64,000 nucleotides of DNA from Labedella populi. Its GTDB lineage: Bacteria > Actinomycetota > Actinomycetes > Actinomycetales > Microbacteriaceae. Positions within the stretch are counted from its first letter, which is position 1. Every line of letters starts with the position of its first letter. Position numbers and translations under genes: made by a program. The stretch spans positions 248,001 through 312,000 of the forward strand of contig NZ_RZNC01000003.1 of the NCBI RefSeq assembly GCF_004078655.1, in the 5' to 3' direction. The notes beneath the pieces are model-generated. The model searched no databases. It had not been told where the DNA came from and saw only the letters and a program-made list of their open reading frames with translations. Below, piece after piece: positions 17,523 through 26,137 of the stretch.

Positions 17523-18589
17523 CAGTGACGCTCCCAGAAGGACGGTCCCACGGGCTCGAGGAAGTCGCTCTGCGCGACGAGATAACCCTCGTCGTCGACG
17601 GCGATCGGGAGCTGGGGAAGGGGTCGAGCTGCCGGTCCGAAGATGACGGCGGCGTGGTTTGCCACGTCGAACTGCGACTGGTGGCACGGGCACAGCAAGT
17701 GGTGGGTCTGCTGCTCGTAAAGGGCGACCGGGCACCCGACATGCGTGCACACCTTGGAATAGGCGACGATGCCGTTGTACGACCAGTCCTTGCGCGATTC
17801 CTCTTCGACGAGGTCCTCAGGCTTCAAGCGCATGAGGAGAACGATGGCCTTCGTCTTCTCCTCGAGCAGGTGCTCGGAGCCCGGAAGGTTCTCGGGGATG
17901 ACGTGGAAGACGGAGCCGATCGTGACGTCCGACGCCTTGATCGGCGTGCCGTCGGGGTCGCGGGCGAGACGGGTGCCGGCCTCCCACATCGTGTGGCTGA
18001 GGAGTTCGACCGGGTCTTCACCCTCCGGGGCGAGCCCGCGGAAGAGAACGATCGCGGGAAGCGGGAACGCGATGAGCGAACCGATCAGCGTGTTGCGGAT
18101 GAGGGAGCGTCGGCCGAAGCCGCTCTCCTGGTTGGCCTCGTCGAAGATCTCGACGGCGCGTGCCCGCGTCTCGTCGGTTCCGCGCACAGGGTGGCGGATG
18201 TCGATGGCCTCGTGATCGGCCATGAGCGCCTTGCCCCAGTGGACGGCACCGATCCCGATGCCGAGGAGGGCGAGGGTCATGCCGATGCCGATGAACATGT
18301 TGTTCAGGCGGACCGAGAGCAGGTCTTCCGGCACGATCGGGAACGCCATGTAGGCCGCGACGGCGAAGATGCTGCCGGCGAGCGAGAGGTAGAAGAGCGT
18401 GTAGACGGCACGTTCCGCCGACTTCGCCTTCTTCGGGTCCGTGTCGGTGACGCGCAACCGGTGCGGGGGCAGACCCGGGTCGCGAACGGCGTCGGAGGAC
18501 ACGACGGCCGTGCCCGGCGAGACGGTCTGCGCCCCGTCGTGGTCGCCGGCGGCGGCGAGTTCCGTGCCGCTGGTACCGTCCTGTGCCAT
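17522..18589 (-). CDS. qcrA: Cytochrome bc1 complex Rieske iron-sulfur subunit
   Basis: This Rieske protein carries electrons from menaquinol to cytochrome cc. Three N-terminal helices, the actinobacterial arrangement, precede the Rieske domain. The cluster ligands are in KVCTHVGCPV and LLCPCHQSQF near residues 280 and 302. The 355-aa length is normal. It lies between qcrC and qcrB in a reverse-strand operon with ctaE. Confidence 0.96.
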   Translation of the reverse strand: MAQDGTSGTELAAAGDHDGAQTVSPGTAVVSSDAVRDPGLPPHRLRVTDTDPKKAKSAERAVYTLFYLSLAGSIFAVAAYMAFPIVPEDLLSVRLNNMFIGIGMTLALLGIGIGAVHWGKALMADHEAIDIRHPVRGTDETRARAVEIFDEANQESGFGRRSLIRNTLIGSLIAFPLPAIVLFRGLAPEGEDPVELLSHTMWEAGTRLARDPDGTPIKASDVTIGSVFHVIPENLPGSEHLLEEKTKAIVLLMRLKPEDLVEEESRKDWSYNGIVAYSKVCTHVGCPVALYEQQTHHLLCPCHQSQFDVANHAAVIFGPAARPLPQLPIAVDDEGYLVAQSDFLEPVGPSFWERH

Positions 18590-18643
18590 GTTGCTCCTTC
18601 TACTTTCCGTACTGCGTTCGTCGATGCTGGGTGGCGCGGGGGA

Positions 18644-19456
18644 TTAGTTGGACCGAGCCGTGATCCACACGGTCAGCGCCACGATGATGCCCATTCCGGC
18701 GATCCAGAGGAACAGTCCCTCCGCGACGGGGCCGAGGGCGCCGAGCGGGTGACCACCGACGGAGGTCGAGTTCTCCTGGAACTTCAGGGCGGTGATGATG
18801 TCGCGCTTGTCCTCGGGGGTGAGATTCGCGTCGTTGAACACCGGCATGTTCTGCGGGCCGGTGAGCATGGCCTCGTAGATGTGCGTCGGGGTCACTCCCG
18901 TGAGCGCCGGAGCGTACTTGCCCTCCGTGAGGGCTCCACCGGCGCCCGCGACGTTGTGGCACATCGCGCAATTGACGCGGAACAGCTCGGCTCCGCGAGC
19001 CGCGTCGCCCTCGGCGTCGAGGTACTGGTCCTCCGGGATGGACGGACCGGGTGCGATCGAGGCGACGTACTGCGCGAGCGCGTTGACCTGGTCCTCGGTG
19101 AACTGGACCGGCTTGACGGGCGCCTGCGGGGCCTGGGCCTGCAACGGCATACGACCGGTTCCGACCTGGAAGTCGACGGCGGCCGAGCCTACACCGACGA
19201 GGCTGGGCCCGTCGTCGCTGCCCTCGAGGTCGAGGCCGTGGCACGTCGCGCAATTGGCCTGGAAGAGCTTCTCCCCCTCCTCGACCGTCGCTTGCGTGGT
19301 GGTCGCTGACGTGTCGGCGACCGCCGTCGAGGAACTCACGAGGGCGTACGCGCCACCGGAGAGTAAAAGGCCGAGCGCGATGAGCGAGACACTCGCCAAG
19401 GGGGAGCGGCGTCCGGTCTTACGGACCGCTCGAGGCTTCCGGGAAGTTCTGAACAT
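18644..19456 (-). CDS. qcrC: Diheme cytochrome c of the bc1 complex
   Basis: This membrane-bound diheme cytochrome replaces soluble cytochrome c and links the bc1 complex directly to the aa3 oxidase. A basic N-terminus and signal/anchor helix (SVSLIALGLLLSGGAYALV) precede two CxxCH heme sites, CATCH near residue 69 and CAMCH near 167. A C-terminal helix (LFLWIAGMGIIVALTVWI) follows. Met ligands are likely in the segments around RMPLQAQ and NMPVFND. The length is 270 aa. It starts 19 bases after ctaE. Confidence 0.96.
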   Translation of the reverse strand: MFRTSRKPRAVRKTGRRSPLASVSLIALGLLLSGGAYALVSSSTAVADTSATTTQATVEEGEKLFQANCATCHGLDLEGSDDGPSLVGVGSAAVDFQVGTGRMPLQAQAPQAPVKPVQFTEDQVNALAQYVASIAPGPSIPEDQYLDAEGDAARGAELFRVNCAMCHNVAGAGGALTEGKYAPALTGVTPTHIYEAMLTGPQNMPVFNDANLTPEDKRDIITALKFQENSTSVGGHPLGALGPVAEGLFLWIAGMGIIVALTVWITARSN

Positions 19457-19475
19457 GTGTGTGTGCGCTCCGGTG

Positions 19476-20105
19476 CTATTTCAGGACGTAGATGACGAAG
19501 AAGAGGCCGATCCAGACCACGTCGACGAAGTGCCAGTAGTACGAGACGACGATGGCGCTCGTCGCTTCACGGTGACCGAAGGACTTGACCGCGTACGCGC
19601 GTCCGATCACGAGAAGGAAGGCGATGAGACCCGCGGTCACGTGGAGACCGTGGAAACCGGTCGTGAAGTAGAAGACCGAGCCGTACGAGTCGGAGCTCAG
19701 CGTGACGCCTTCGCTCACGAGGGTTGCGTACTCCCAGACCTGGCCCGCGACGAAGATGGCTCCCAGTGCGTAGGTGAGGAAGAACCACTCGACCATGCCC
19801 CAGTCCTTCGGGTTGCCCGACGTGGAGCGCGCCTTCGACTTCTCCGCCGCGAACACACCCATCTGGCACGTCACGGAGGACGACACGAGGATCAGGGTGT
19901 TGACCAGGGAGAAGGGCACATTGAGGAGGCCCGACTGCTCGGCCCACAGCTCGGGCGCCATCGATCGGAGGGAGAAGTAGATCGCGAAGAGGCCGGCGAA
20001 GAACATGACTTCGCTGCCGAGCCACACGATCGTCCCCACCATCACCGGGTTCGGTCTGTTGAGTCGCTGCGCTGCGGCCGCGAAGTTCACTGGAGTGCTC
20101 GTCAC
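19476..20105 (-). CDS. ctaE: Cytochrome c oxidase subunit III
   Basis: This is subunit III of the aa3 oxidase, with five predicted helices, 209 aa long. Recognisable segments are [20 protein letters not shown], the buried Glu region, and [19 protein letters not shown] at the C-terminus. GTG at 20105 is preferred over an upstream in-frame ATG because the conserved region starts about 20 residues after it. It heads the ctaE-qcrC-qcrA-qcrB operon, the usual actinobacterial arrangement that separates subunit III from ctaC-ctaD. Confidence 0.95.
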   Translation of the reverse strand: MTSTPVNFAAAAQRLNRPNPVMVGTIVWLGSEVMFFAGLFAIYFSLRSMAPELWAEQSGLLNVPFSLVNTLILVSSSVTCQMGVFAAEKSKARSTSGNPKDWGMVEWFFLTYALGAIFVAGQVWEYATLVSEGVTLSSDSYGSVFYFTTGFHGLHVTAGLIAFLLVIGRAYAVKSFGHREATSAIVVSYYWHFVDVVWIGLFFVIYVLK

Positions 20106-20247
20106 CGTTCCATTATGGCCGATCCCGAGGACGGATTCGCGCAGCGCCGAGCTTTTTCTACAGGTCGTCGAACTTAGGAGAGCCTTAGTGGGCACCGGGA
20201 AGACACCGTGAATCCACTGTCAGATTGGCGATCACTAGAATCGCATC

Positions 20248-21309
20248 ATGACCTCAACCCCGTCGTGGCCCGCCGTCATCTCGTCGCTCCTCGATCTCGA
20301 GGACCTCAGCGTCGCCCAAGCCACCTGGGCGATGGAACAGGTCGTCACGGGCCAGGCGAGTCCCGCGCAATTGGCGGGTTTCCTCGTGGCGCTGAGCGCC
20401 AAGGGGGAGACGGTCGATGAGATCGTCGGATTCCGCGACGCCATCCTCGAGCACGCCGTTCCGCTTCCGGCCGATTCGATGGCCCTCGACATCGTCGGTA
20501 CGGGCGGTGACCGCTTCGGTACGGTGAACGTGTCGACGATGGCGTCGATCATCGCCGCGGCCTCCGGCATCCCGGTCATCAAGCACGGGAACCGCGCCGC
20601 CAGTTCGAAATCCGGTTCGAGCGATGTGCTCGCGGCGCTCGGCCTCGATCTGTCGCTTCCGCCCGAGCGTGTCGCCGCGACAGTCGGAGAGGTCGGCATC
20701 ACCTTCGCCTTCGCCTCGGCTTTCCACCCCGGATTCCGCCACGCGGGTCCCGTGAGGGCGGATCTCGGGATCCCCACCGTCTTCAACTTCCTCGGCCCGC
20801 TGTGCAACCCCGCCCGTCCCGAGGCCTCCGCCGTCGGTGTCGCCTCACTCGACCGCGTCCCCCTCATCGTCGGAGTCTTCCAGACGCGGGGAGCGACGGC
20901 ACTCGTGTTCCGCGGCGACGACGGTCTCGACGAGCTCACGACGACAGGTCACTCGCACGTGTGGGAGGTGAGCCGCGGACTCGTGACGGAGCACGATCTC
21001 GATCCGCGCGACCTGGGGATCCCGCGCGCCCGGATCGAGGACCTCGTCGGCGGGACTCCGGACGAGAACGCCGCGGTCGTCCGACGGGTCCTCGCAGGGG
21101 AGCCCGGTCCCGTGCGCGACATCGTGCTCCTGAACGCCGCCGCGGGGATCGTCTCCTACCGTCTCGCGGAAGAGCCGTCGCGTGTCCAGGAGAGCTTCGT
21201 CGAACGGTTCGAGGCGGCACTCGAGGTCGCCGCCGCGACCGTCGACTCCGGCGCAGCGACCCGCACACTCGACGCCTGGATCGCCGCGACACGAGCACCG
21301 GCGTCCTGA
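20248..21309 (+). CDS. trpD: Anthranilate phosphoribosyltransferase
   Basis: This enzyme joins anthranilate to PRPP in the second step of tryptophan synthesis. The PRPP-binding GTGGDRFGTVNVST motif is near residue 83. KHGNRAASSKSGSSD, the Mg-binding and anthranilate-tunnel residues around ADLGIPTVFNFLGPL, and DDGLDELT are all present. The length of 353 aa is normal. No other trp gene adjoins it, which is common in this family. It is divergent from ctaE across a 142-base promoter region. Confidence 0.96.
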   Translation: MTSTPSWPAVISSLLDLEDLSVAQATWAMEQVVTGQASPAQLAGFLVALSAKGETVDEIVGFRDAILEHAVPLPADSMALDIVGTGGDRFGTVNVSTMASIIAAASGIPVIKHGNRAASSKSGSSDVLAALGLDLSLPPERVAATVGEVGITFAFASAFHPGFRHAGPVRADLGIPTVFNFLGPLCNPARPEASAVGVASLDRVPLIVGVFQTRGATALVFRGDDGLDELTTTGHSHVWEVSRGLVTEHDLDPRDLGIPRARIEDLVGGTPDENAAVVRRVLAGEPGPVRDIVLLNAAAGIVSYRLAEEPSRVQESFVERFEAALEVAAATVDSGAATRTLDAWIAATRAPAS

Positions 21310-21414
21310 CTCGGGACACTCCTTTCCGGACGACCGCAATCCGGCGTACGGTGTGTGGAAGCGGGACTCCCGCTCCCGCTCCACTCGATGTTCCCGACGA
21401 CCACGGAGATTTCA

Positions 21415-22416
21415 ATGAAGAAGCTCATCAACGATCCGAAGAACGTGGTGCAGGAGTCCGTCGCCGGATTCGCCGCCGCCCATGCCGACATCGTCACCGC
21501 CTCCACAGACCCACTCTTCATCGTGCGATCGGATGCTCCGGTGCAGGGCAAGGTCGGCATCGTGAGCGGCGGGGGCAGCGGTCACGAGCCCCTGCACGGC
21601 GGCTTCGTGGGTTATGGAATGCTCGGAGCGGCGGTTCCCGGACCCGTCTTCACGTCCCCGACCCCCGACCCCATCGTCGCCGCCACGAAGGCCGTCGACG
21701 GGGGCGCTGGGGTGCTCCACATCGTGAAGAACTACACCGGCGACGTGCTGAACTTCGAGACGGCGGCCGATCTCGCTGCCGCTGACGGCATCGAGGTGCG
21801 CTCCGTCGTCACGAATGACGATGTCGCCGTCCAGGACTCCCTCTACACCGCGGGACGACGGGGCGTCGGCGGGACGGTGCTCGTCGAGAAGATCGCGGGG
21901 GCCGCGGCCGAACGCGGGGATTCTCTCGACGAGGTCGCCGCGATCGCCGAGAGGGTCAACGCGAACGTCCGCACCATGGGGGTCGCCCTCACCCCGTGCG
22001 TGGTGCCGCACGCCGGTGAGCCCAGTTTCACGCTCGGCGACGACGAGATCGAGATCGGCATCGGCATCCACGGAGAGCCGGGCCGCGAGCGCATCACGCT
22101 CGAGCCGGCCGACGCGATCGTCGATCGACTGCTCGGCCCGATCCTCTCGGATCTGCCGTTCGAATCGGGCCAGTCGGTCCTGCTCTTCGTGAACGGCATG
22201 GGAGGCACGCCGCTCGTCGAGCTCTACATCGTCTATCGCCACGCCGCTGAGGTCCTCGCGCAGCACGGGATCACGGTCGTTCGGAACCTCGTGGGCAACT
22301 ACATCACGGCGCTCGAGATGCAGGGCACCTCGATCTCGGTCCTGAAGCTCGATGACGAACTCACCGAGCTGTGGGACGCCCCGGTGCAGACGGCGGCGCT
22401 GAGGTGGGGACGATGA
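21415..22416 (+). CDS. dhaK: PTS-dependent dihydroxyacetone kinase, DhaK subunit
   Basis: This subunit binds dihydroxyacetone covalently through a His and receives phosphate from DhaL-ADP. The glycine-rich [16 protein letters not shown] region near residue 47 and the covalent-His segment [11 protein letters not shown] near 217 are present. ATG at 21415 is preceded by CGGAGAT and gives 333 aa. It is followed by dhaL and dhaM in the standard order, so phosphate flows from PEP through EI, HPr, DhaM and DhaL to dihydroxyacetone, yielding dihydroxyacetone phosphate for glycolysis. Confidence 0.96.
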   Translation: MKKLINDPKNVVQESVAGFAAAHADIVTASTDPLFIVRSDAPVQGKVGIVSGGGSGHEPLHGGFVGYGMLGAAVPGPVFTSPTPDPIVAATKAVDGGAGVLHIVKNYTGDVLNFETAADLAAADGIEVRSVVTNDDVAVQDSLYTAGRRGVGGTVLVEKIAGAAAERGDSLDEVAAIAERVNANVRTMGVALTPCVVPHAGEPSFTLGDDEIEIGIGIHGEPGRERITLEPADAIVDRLLGPILSDLPFESGQSVLLFVNGMGGTPLVELYIVYRHAAEVLAQHGITVVRNLVGNYITALEMQGTSISVLKLDDELTELWDAPVQTAALRWGR

Positions 22417-22474
22417 CCCTGATGTCGAGGAAGACCGATGGAGGCGCCCCGAGCGCCCGGGATGGAGCAGACGT

Positions 22475-23107
22475 ATGACGGTGGGAACGGACTGGGCTCT
22501 CGCCTGGATCAGGCGGACGGCTGACGTGATCGCCGAGCACCGTGTCGAACTGATCACGCTCGACCGTGAGATCGGCGACGGCGATCACGGGGAGAACCTC
22601 GACCGCGGTTTCTCCGCCGTCCTGCCCAAGCTCGAAACGCTCCCGGACGGTTCCACACCTTCCGACGTCTTCAAGGTCGTCGCCACAACGCTCATCTCGA
22701 CGGTGGGAGGCGCGTCCGGTCCACTCTTCGGCACGGCGTTCCTCAAGGCCGCCGGCGCCGTGTCCGGACGTGAGGAGATCGACTCGGCCGGCCTCGTCGA
22801 ACTCCTCACGGCCGCTCGCGACGGGATCGTGCTCCGCGGCAAGGCCGACGTGGGCGACAAGACGATGATCGACGCGTGGTCGCCGGCGGTCGAGGCGGGC
22901 GCTGCCGCGGCCGAATCGGGCGCGGACGAACGGACCGTACTCGACGCAGCTGCTGCCGCTGCTGAAGCTGGTGCGGTCGCGACGGAGCCCCTCGTCGCGC
23001 ACAAGGGTCGGGCGAGCTACCTCGGCGAGAGAGCCGTCGGGCACCGGGACCCCGGTGCCCAGTCGAGCGCGCTCATCCTCCGAGCGGCCGTCGAGGCGGC
23101 GACGTGA
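22475..23107 (+). CDS. dhaL: Dihydroxyacetone kinase, DhaL subunit (ADP-binding)
   Basis: This subunit holds ADP as a permanent cofactor, which DhaM phosphorylates and which then phosphorylates DhaK-bound dihydroxyacetone. The Mg-binding Asp cluster is in DREIGDGDHGENLDRGF near residue 31, and GGASGPLFGTAFL contacts the nucleotide. The length is 210 aa. It starts 58 bases after dhaK with a GGAGC site, and its stop overlaps the dhaM start (GTGA). Confidence 0.95.
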   Translation: MTVGTDWALAWIRRTADVIAEHRVELITLDREIGDGDHGENLDRGFSAVLPKLETLPDGSTPSDVFKVVATTLISTVGGASGPLFGTAFLKAAGAVSGREEIDSAGLVELLTAARDGIVLRGKADVGDKTMIDAWSPAVEAGAAAAESGADERTVLDAAAAAAEAGAVATEPLVAHKGRASYLGERAVGHRDPGAQSSALILRAAVEAAT

Positions 23108-23832
23108 CGGTCGGGATCCTGATCGTCTCGCACTCCGAGAAGATCGCAGAGGGCGTCGTCGAGCTCGCCGGGCAGATGGCCGCGGGAGTCACGATCACCG
23201 CGGCTGGAGGCACGGACGACGGTCGTATCGGCACCAGCTTCGACCGGGTCACCACCGGGCTCGCGTCGACGGACTCCGGCGACGGCGTCGTCGTCCTCTA
23301 CGACCTCGGATCGGCCGTACTCACCGCGGAGACGGCCCTCGACTTCCTCGATGACGAGGCCAAGGCGCGGATCGAGATCGTCGACGCGCCACTCGTCGAA
23401 GGAGCCGTCGCCGCCGCCGTCGCGGCCGCTTCCGGCTCCCCACGTGGCGAGGTGGCCGCCGCCGCTCGCACGGCCAACGGCGAATCGACCGCCGGAGAAC
23501 CGACAGCCCCGGTCGAGGGTTCCGGCGCGGCGAGTGGAGAGCGAATCGCCGACGTTCGCGCGAGCGAAGCGGACGAACCGTACGAGCGGTCGGTCGTGCT
23601 CGTGAATCGCGATGGCCTGCACGCCCGACCGGCGGCCGAGTTCGTGAAGCTCGCGTCGCGCCATGCCGTTCCCGTCACGGTCAACGGCAAGGACGCGAAG
23701 AGCCTGCTCGCGATCATGGGGCTGGGGCTGACGGCGGGCTCCACCGTCCGGTTGTCGACTCCCGATCCCACGGGACGCCCGGCCGTCGACGCGCTCGCCG
23801 AGCTCATCGAGTCCGGCTTCGGCGAAACCTGA
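23104..23832 (+). CDS. dhaM: DhaM phosphotransferase with fused HPr domain
   Basis: The N-terminal EIIA-man-like DhaM domain (residues 1 to about 120) has the phospho-accepting His in ILIVSHSEKIAEGV. An Ala/Gly-rich linker of some 40 residues leads to an HPr domain from about residue 160, with the active-site His in NRDGLHARPAAEFVKLA. The fusion brings the two successive phosphate carriers together. No EI domain is present, so EI must be supplied by a separate ptsI. Whether this HPr also serves other PTS transporters is not known. The length is 242 aa. Confidence 0.94.
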   Translation: MTVGILIVSHSEKIAEGVVELAGQMAAGVTITAAGGTDDGRIGTSFDRVTTGLASTDSGDGVVVLYDLGSAVLTAETALDFLDDEAKARIEIVDAPLVEGAVAAAVAAASGSPRGEVAAAARTANGESTAGEPTAPVEGSGAASGERIADVRASEADEPYERSVVLVNRDGLHARPAAEFVKLASRHAVPVTVNGKDAKSLLAIMGLGLTAGSTVRLSTPDPTGRPAVDALAELIESGFGET

Positions 23833-23896
23833 CCCGGACGACCGCGAGGCGACCCGGTCGCCGATCGGGTAAGACGACGACGAGAGGACAGAACAT

Positions 23897-24106
23897 ATGG
23901 GCATCGACGACATCTCCAAGAAGGCGCAGGAGTTCCTGAAGGACGAGCGCGTGACGAAGGCGCTGAAGAGCGAACAGGCCGAAGGGGCGAGCGACAAGAT
24001 CCTCGACGGGATCGCCGCGGCGGCAGACAAGGCGACCGGCGGCCGATACCGCGACCAGATCGATGGCGCGAAGGACTCGGCCGACAAGAAGATCGGGAAC
24101 GAGTAG
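23897..24106 (+). CDS. MT0933-like antitoxin-family small protein
   Basis: This 69-aa, highly charged, mostly helical protein (start MGIDDISKKAQEFLKDERV, end DGAKDSADKKIGNE) resembles the MT0933/Rv0909-type small proteins annotated as putative antitoxins. No toxin gene adjoins it: the neighbours are dhaM upstream and an S4 protein 16 bases downstream. A toxin-antitoxin role is therefore doubtful, and a stress or DNA-binding role is equally open. AGAGGACAG precedes the ATG. Confidence 0.7.
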   Translation: MGIDDISKKAQEFLKDERVTKALKSEQAEGASDKILDGIAAAADKATGGRYRDQIDGAKDSADKKIGNE

Positions 24107-24122
24107 GGCGGGGGAGGCCTTC

Positions 24123-24479
24123 GTGGCGGTTCGCGTCGACAGTTGGATCTGGGCCGTCCGACTCACGAAGACCCGCTCGGCCGCGACCGCCGCATGCAAG
24201 GCCGGCCACGTCCGCGTGAACGGCGAGCGGGCGAAGCCGGCGCAGCCAGTCTCGGTCGGCGATGACGTCCGTGTCCGGATCGGGGACGAGCGCATCGTCG
24301 TCGTGCGTGGGCTGCTCACGAAGCGCGTCTCCGCCGCCGTGGCCGCGGAGAGCTACACGGATCTGACCCCGCCGCGACCGCCTCGCGCCGAGACGCCGAC
24401 CGACGTGACGAGGGATCGAGGGAGCGGTCGTCCGACGAAACGCGACCGCCGCGACCTCGAGCGCCTCCGCGGTCGCTGA
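24123..24479 (+). CDS. S4-domain RNA-binding protein (Hsp15/RqcH-partner type)
   Basis: This 118-aa protein has an N-terminal S4 fold (VDSWIWAVRLTKTRSAATAA, then CKAGHVRVNGERAKP) and a basic C-terminal tail (RPTKRDRRDLERLRGR). Relatives such as Hsp15 bind stalled 50S subunits. A role in ribosome rescue is known for the family and inferred here. GTG at 24123 follows GGGGGAGG and starts directly at the S4 domain. Confidence 0.85.
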   Translation: MAVRVDSWIWAVRLTKTRSAATAACKAGHVRVNGERAKPAQPVSVGDDVRVRIGDERIVVVRGLLTKRVSAAVAAESYTDLTPPRPPRAETPTDVTRDRGSGRPTKRDRRDLERLRGR

Positions 24480-24556
24480 CACCCGTGGTCGCGGGTCGCG
24501 ACGAGCGGCCGGCGGCGAGCCGCGTGCACCACGACCGTCGCCGCCGCACGTCACGG

Positions 24557-26137
24557 TCAGCGGACGGCGACCGCCGACCAGGACACGGGAGGCAACGTGA
24601 CCGTCACGACACCGTTGGAGACGGAGGCGTCGATGGGGGAGAGGCCCACGCGCTCGGGATCGGCGAGAGTGTTCTTCGCGTACGGGTCGGCGTCGTGCAG
24701 CACGAGCGCCTCGGTGATCGAGGAGAGATCGAGGGACCCGAGGTCGACCGTCACGGTCACGGGATCCGTGATCGAGCGATTGACGAGGAAGACCGCGGCT
24801 GAGCCGGCCTCCTCGTCGAACGTCGCGACCGCGTCGACGAGCGGGGCGTCCCCGTGCTTCGCCGTCGGATACGTGTCGACGTCGATCCGCGGTCGGAGGA
24901 CAACCCCCGCGGCGAGTCGAGACGTCACCGAGAACGGGAAGAACGTGGTCTGGCGCCAAGCGGGTCCCCCCGGTTCCGTCATGATCGGGGCGATGACGTT
25001 GACGAGCTGGGCGAGTGACGCGGACGTGACCCGATCCGAGTGCGCGAGCAGGGTGATGAGCAGGTTCCCGAGTACCACCGCGTCGGCGACCGAGTAGACG
25101 TCTTCGAGGAGCCGAGGCGCATACGGCCACTCCCGCGAGCCGTCCGTGTCCGCTGCGGCCAGTTCCGCCTCGCGCGCTTGATGCTCCTCGAGGTACCAGA
25201 TGTTCCACTCGTCGAAGGACAGCATCATCGTCTTGTCACGGCGCAGCTTGTACTTCACGTGGTCGGCCGTCGCGACAACGGTGGAGATGAAGTACTCCAT
25301 GTCGAGCGACGACGCGAGGAAGGAACCGAGGTCGCCTCCCGACTCCTGGTAATACGCGTGGCACGACACGAAGTCGACGTCGTCGTACGTGTGCTCGAGG
25401 ACCGTCCGTTCCCAGTCGCCGAAGGTCGGCATCCCGGAGCCGCTCGATCCGCATGCGACGAGCTCAAGTCCCGGATCGGCGATCTTCATGGCCTTCGCCG
25501 TGCGTGAGGCGAGCTTCCCGTAGTCCTCGGCGTTCATGTGGCCGACCTGCCACGGGCCGTCCATCTCGTTGCCGAGGCACCACATCCGGATGCCGTACGG
25601 TTCCGTTCCGCCGTTCGCGATGCGGCGATCCGCGAGGGACGTCCCCGCGGCACCGTTGGCGTACTCGAGGACGTCGAGCGCCTCGAGCACCCCGCGTGTG
25701 CCGAGGTTGACGGCGTACATGATCTCGCTTCCGGTCAGTGCCGTCCAGCGTGCGAACTCGTCGAGGCCGACCTCGTTGGTCTCGAGGGAATGCCAGGCGA
25801 GATCGCGGCGGCGTGGTCTCTCATCGCGAGGCCCGACGCCGTCCTCCCAGCGGTACCCGGACACGAAGTTCCCGCCGGGGTACCGGATGGTGGTCGTGCC
25901 CAATTCCTTCACGAGGGAGATGACGTCCTGGCGGAAGCCGTCGGTATCGGCCGTGGGATGAGCGGGCTCGTAGAGTCCGTCGTAGACACACCGCCCCAGG
26001 TGCTCGACGAAGGAGCCGAACAAGCGACGGTGGACGGGGGCGACGACCTCGGCGCGGTCGACGGTCACGGTGGCTGTGGTCACGGGTGCTGCTGTGGTCA
26101 CGGGTGCTGCTGCGGTCACGGGTGCTGCTGCGGTCAT
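24557..26137 (-). CDS. abfA: GH51 alpha-L-arabinofuranosidase
   Basis: This is a retaining glycosidase that releases L-arabinofuranose from arabinan or arabinoxylan oligosaccharides. The acid/base Glu is in CLGNEMDGPW (E191) and the nucleophile in LSFDEWNIWY (E310). Early family motifs IRYPGGNFVSGY and FVEHLGRCVYDGLY are present. There is no signal peptide, so it acts inside the cell on imported oligosaccharides. The 526-aa length is typical. ATG at 26137 overlaps the upstream oxidoreductase stop (ATGA). The first 20 residues are encoded by 18-bp tandem repeats and look dispensable. Confidence 0.93.
   Translation of the reverse strand: MTAAAPVTAAAPVTTAAPVTTATVTVDRAEVVAPVHRRLFGSFVEHLGRCVYDGLYEPAHPTADTDGFRQDVISLVKELGTTTIRYPGGNFVSGYRWEDGVGPRDERPRRRDLAWHSLETNEVGLDEFARWTALTGSEIMYAVNLGTRGVLEALDVLEYANGAAGTSLADRRIANGGTEPYGIRMWCLGNEMDGPWQVGHMNAEDYGKLASRTAKAMKIADPGLELVACGSSGSGMPTFGDWERTVLEHTYDDVDFVSCHAYYQESGGDLGSFLASSLDMEYFISTVVATADHVKYKLRRDKTMMLSFDEWNIWYLEEHQAREAELAAADTDGSREWPYAPRLLEDVYSVADAVVLGNLLITLLAHSDRVTSASLAQLVNVIAPIMTEPGGPAWRQTTFFPFSVTSRLAAGVVLRPRIDVDTYPTAKHGDAPLVDAVATFDEEAGSAAVFLVNRSITDPVTVTVDLGSLDLSSITEALVLHDADPYAKNTLADPERVGLSPIDASVSNGVVTVTLPPVSWSAVAVR
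26079..26137 (-). repeat. 18-bp tandem repeat containing the arabinofuranosidase start codon
   Basis: Three 18-bp units at 26079-26096, 26097-26114 and 26115-26132 differ at one or two positions, and a partial unit runs to 26137. On the coding strand they encode APVTTA/APVTAA. The initiating ATG lies in the partial copy and arises from a single base difference from the GTG-type sequence of the other units. Confidence 0.85.

Noticed and set aside
20160-20200. A DtxR/IdeR-like iron box near TTAGGAGAGCCTTAG between ctaE and trpD
   Set aside because: It is not a true palindrome and matches the 19-bp consensus only in part, so it does not meet a reasonable threshold.
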